Shown piece after piece: positions 59,271-64,000 of a stretch of 64,000 bases of DNA. The notes under the pieces were generated by a model. That model worked only from the letters and a program-made list of their open reading frames with translations, did not search any database and was not told the DNA's origin. The translations under genes were made by a program, and so were the position numbers. Origin of the DNA: Mesorhizobium sp. (lineage in GTDB: Bacteria > Pseudomonadota > Alphaproteobacteria > Rhizobiales > Rhizobiaceae); NCBI RefSeq assembly GCF_017306545.1, contig NZ_JAFKID010000007.1:1-64000 (forward strand), in the 5' to 3' direction. Position 1 is the stretch's first letter. Every line of letters begins with the position of its first letter.

Positions 59271-60288
59271 ATGCCCGACAACTGGTGCCTGATCTTTTCT
59301 GATGGAACGGGCCAGCGCGGCGTGCGCAACGACGCCGGCGTGCGCAACACCAACGTCTTCCAGATGTTCGCCGCGGCGGAAGGCAAGATCTATCTCGATG
59401 CTTTCTACGATCCGGGCCTCGGAGCGCCGGAGGAAGGCGAGAACGACTGGGGCCGCACTTTGCGCAACCTGTGGTCCAAGGCCACCGGCTGGGGCATCAG
59501 CGCCAACATCGCCGACTGCTACGAGGCGCTTATGCTGCGCTGGAAGCCGGGCGTGAAGATCGGCCTGTTCGGCTTCAGCCGCGGCGCCTATACGGTGCGC
59601 TGCCTGGGCGGCGTGCTGGCGACCTGTGGCATCGCCATGACAGACGGTGGCATATCTGTTCCGACCGACAAGGAAGGCGAAGGCGCCAGGAGGCGGCGCG
59701 CCATCGCCGAGGCGGCGGTGAGTGCCTACAAGATCCGCAGCGACGGCGAGCGCAAGGCGGCAGGCCAGGCCTTCGCGCGCAAATACGGCGCGGCGCCGGC
59801 GATGCCCGACGTGATCGGCGTCTTCGATACCGTCAAGGCGCTCGGCCTGCCGGGCGTCATGGACCTCGTCAACCCATGGCGGCACCAGTTCCACGACAAC
59901 GAACTGTCGACCCGCGTTCCGGTCGGCTTGCAAGCGCTGTCGATCGACGAGGACCGCAAGGCTTTCCTGCCGGTGCCGTGGGCCGATATGGATGCCGAGG
60001 GACGGGCCGCCGGGCAGGTCATCGAGCAGGTCTGGTTTCCCGGCGTCCATTCCGATGTCGGCGGCGGCTATCAGGACGATGCGCGACAACGTGCTCGGCC
60101 GCCAGCACGACGAACGCACCGGCTTCGGCATCTTCTGGCTGCCAGCCGAGCGCAGCGTCCGCGGCGAAAGCGTCGACATCGATCCGCTTTGCAACAACAT
60201 CGAGGACCGCTTCGAGCGCTATACACCGCCCTATCGGCCAGTCCCGCTCAAGCGCCATCCCCGTGTGAGGCGGTTCTATCGCTCGTGA
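59271..60288 (+). pseudogene. DUF2235 family hydrolase-like gene with an apparent frameshift
   Basis: The N-terminal part (to about 60080) is a clear DUF2235 protein: LIFSDGTGQRGVRN, TNVFQMFAAAEGK, IGLFGFSRGAYTVRCLGGVL with the GFSRGA nucleophile elbow (Ser), and WFPGVHSDVGGGY with the catalytic Asp and His. After VGGGYQDD the frame continues into arginine-rich noise to 60365. A different frame carries MRDNVLGRQHDERTGFGIFWLPAE... up to RVRRFYRS and TGA at 60288. A +1 shift near 60070-60085 would rejoin them. Either the gene is broken or the sequence has an error. Related proteins include phospholipase effectors. Confidence 0.7.
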
Positions 60289-60292
60289 CGTG

Positions 60293-60976
60293 CTATCGGT
60301 GGCCGAAGATGGCCGAGCCGACGCGCACGGAGGTGGCGCCGAAGGCGACCGCCGTCTCATAGTCGCCCGACATGCCCATGGAGAGTTTTTCGACGCCTGC
60401 TTCTTTCGCCAGCTTTTCCAGCAGGGCGAAGTGCGGGCCCGGATTCTCGTCGACCGGCGGGATGCACATCAGCCCCTCGATGGCGAGCCCGTATTCGCCA
60501 CGGCAGCGGGCGACGAAAGCGACGGTTTCCTTCGGCTCGATACCGGCTTTCTGCGGCTCGGAGCCGATGTTGACCTGCACGTATAGTTTCGGCGTGCGGC
60601 CCTGCTTCTTCATTTCCCTGGCGAGCTCGGCGGCGATCTTGTCGCGGTCGACCGTCTCGATGACGTCGAACAGCGCCACCGCCTCCTTCGCCTTGTTGGA
60701 TTGCAGCGGGCCGATGAGGTGCAGTTCTATGCCGGGAAAGTCTTCGCGGAGTGCCGGCCATTTGCCAAGCGCCTCCTGCACGCGGTTCTCGCCGAAGACG
60801 CGCTGGCCGGCGGCGAGGACGGGGCGGACAGCGTCCGCCTCGAAGGTTTTCGACACGGCGACCAGCGTGACCGTGCCGGCGGGGCGCCTGGCCTCCTGCT
60901 CGGCGGCGGCGATATTTTCGCGCACCGTTGCCAACTTAACAGGAGCTTCGGCAGTGTTCGGGTCGATGTCGGTCAC
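60293..60976 (-). CDS. PLP homeostasis protein (YggS family)
   Basis: The 227-residue protein is the alanine-racemase-like PLPHP/YggS fold: TLVAVSKTFEADAVRPVL with the PLP lysine, FGENRVQEALGKWPAL, LHLIGPLQSNKAKEAVALFDVIETVD, and MGMSGDYETAVAFGATSVRVGSAIFG. These proteins buffer pyridoxal phosphate in the cytosol. The start is GTG 60976. It ends 5 nt from the DUF2235 gene in convergent orientation. Confidence 0.93.
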   Translation of the reverse strand: MTDIDPNTAEAPVKLATVRENIAAAEQEARRPAGTVTLVAVSKTFEADAVRPVLAAGQRVFGENRVQEALGKWPALREDFPGIELHLIGPLQSNKAKEAVALFDVIETVDRDKIAAELAREMKKQGRTPKLYVQVNIGSEPQKAGIEPKETVAFVARCRGEYGLAIEGLMCIPPVDENPGPHFALLEKLAKEAGVEKLSMGMSGDYETAVAFGATSVRVGSAIFGHR

Positions 60977-61100
60977 GGCAGCACCACAGAAATCACGTTA
61001 AACTTGAAAATGGTCGCGATCCATGGTGAACAGCCGGACCACGTCCCGCGCTGAGCGTAACGCCGCAGCGAACCAAGCTTCTAAGTGAAATTTCCCGGCT

Positions 61101-63714
<2,614 letters not shown>

Positions 63715-63728
<14 letters not shown>

Positions 63729-64000
63729 CGCCGAACCATCGTACCGCGGCAGCCATGCCGGCAGCGCATTCCTGCGCCGGTTCGTTCTTGCCGGCGCCGC
63801 CGCTTCGGCATTGCTTGCCGCCGGCTGCACGGTGCGGCCGCTCTATTCCGACGCGCCGCTCGGCAATTCGACCGTCAGCGCCAAGGCGGAACTGGCCTCG
63901 ATCGCGGTCAAGCCGGTGAACTCGCGCTATGCCCAGCAGGTGCGCAACAACCTGATCTTCGGCCTTTACGGCGGCGCGCAGGCGCCGGCCGCACCAGCCT
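63715..64000 (+). CDS. lptE: LPS-assembly lipoprotein LptE (runs off the window)
   Basis: The visible 95 residues start at ATG 63715, which overlaps the leuS stop by 14 nt in another frame. A signal sequence ends in a lipobox ([13 protein letters not shown]), so the mature protein is a lipoprotein anchored by Cys. The following [39 protein letters not shown] matches the beginning of LptE, which plugs the LptD barrel for lipopolysaccharide export. leuS-lptE-holA is a common rhizobial order; the gene continues to the right. Confidence 0.87.

Overview
The window is chromosomal DNA from a GC-rich alphaproteobacterium, most likely a member of Hyphomicrobiales near Mesorhizobium or other Phyllobacteriaceae. 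This is inferred from the cysteine-free L36, the imuA-imuB-dnaE2 cassette behind a GAAC-N7-GAAC LexA box, Usg, the DUF1036-pyk pair, the rluD-rpoH pair, leuS-lptE, and small dispersed palindromes of a kind common in that order. No database search was possible, so the assignment rests on recognised protein families and gene order.

Positions 1-34,732 are ordinary host backbone: N-formylglutamate amidohydrolase, pyruvate kinase, purEK, two YdcH-like proteins, ispG, a lytic transglycosylase, a hybrid sensor kinase, a polyprenyl synthase, mtgA, rpmF, regulators and an MFS carrier, a quinone oxidoreductase, rpoH, rluD, an FAD amine oxidase, a CitE-like lyase, the SOS mutagenesis operon imuA-imuB-dnaE2, and a Trm112/LON-domain/thioredoxin cluster. 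Positions 52,433-64,000 return to backbone: an EamA exporter divergent from a MocR-type regulator, a secreted nuclease, a MOSC protein, acs, usg, a frameshifted DUF2235 gene, a PLP-homeostasis protein, leuS and the start of lptE.

Between them, about 34,763-52,406, lies a 17.6-kb integrated element in the 3' half of a tRNA-Gly(GCC) gene. It is bounded by a 45-bp direct repeat: the tRNA on the left and a tRNA fragment on the right, next to a tyrosine integrase. It encodes an integrase, an AlpA-like protein, a primase/helicase module, and a complete-looking HK97-type head and packaging set: portal, prohead protease, major capsid, connectors, HNH nuclease, and small and large terminase. No tail, tape-measure, baseplate, holin or endolysin gene is visible, and the genes at both ends are intact. 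This layout matches capsid-forming phage satellites (cf-PICIs), which build and fill their own heads and take tails from a helper phage. I regard this as the main discovery in the window.

The element has its own control regions. An Xre-type gene and a leftward operon share overlapping divergent promoters at a palindrome. A 443-residue HTH-like protein is preceded by a promoter carrying three CGTCATTT-type operator copies. A compact promoter-hairpin-terminator unit looks like a small RNA. The more AT-rich arm at 48.8-50.9 kb carries probable cargo: two zinc-ribbon proteins and a DUF3800 protein.
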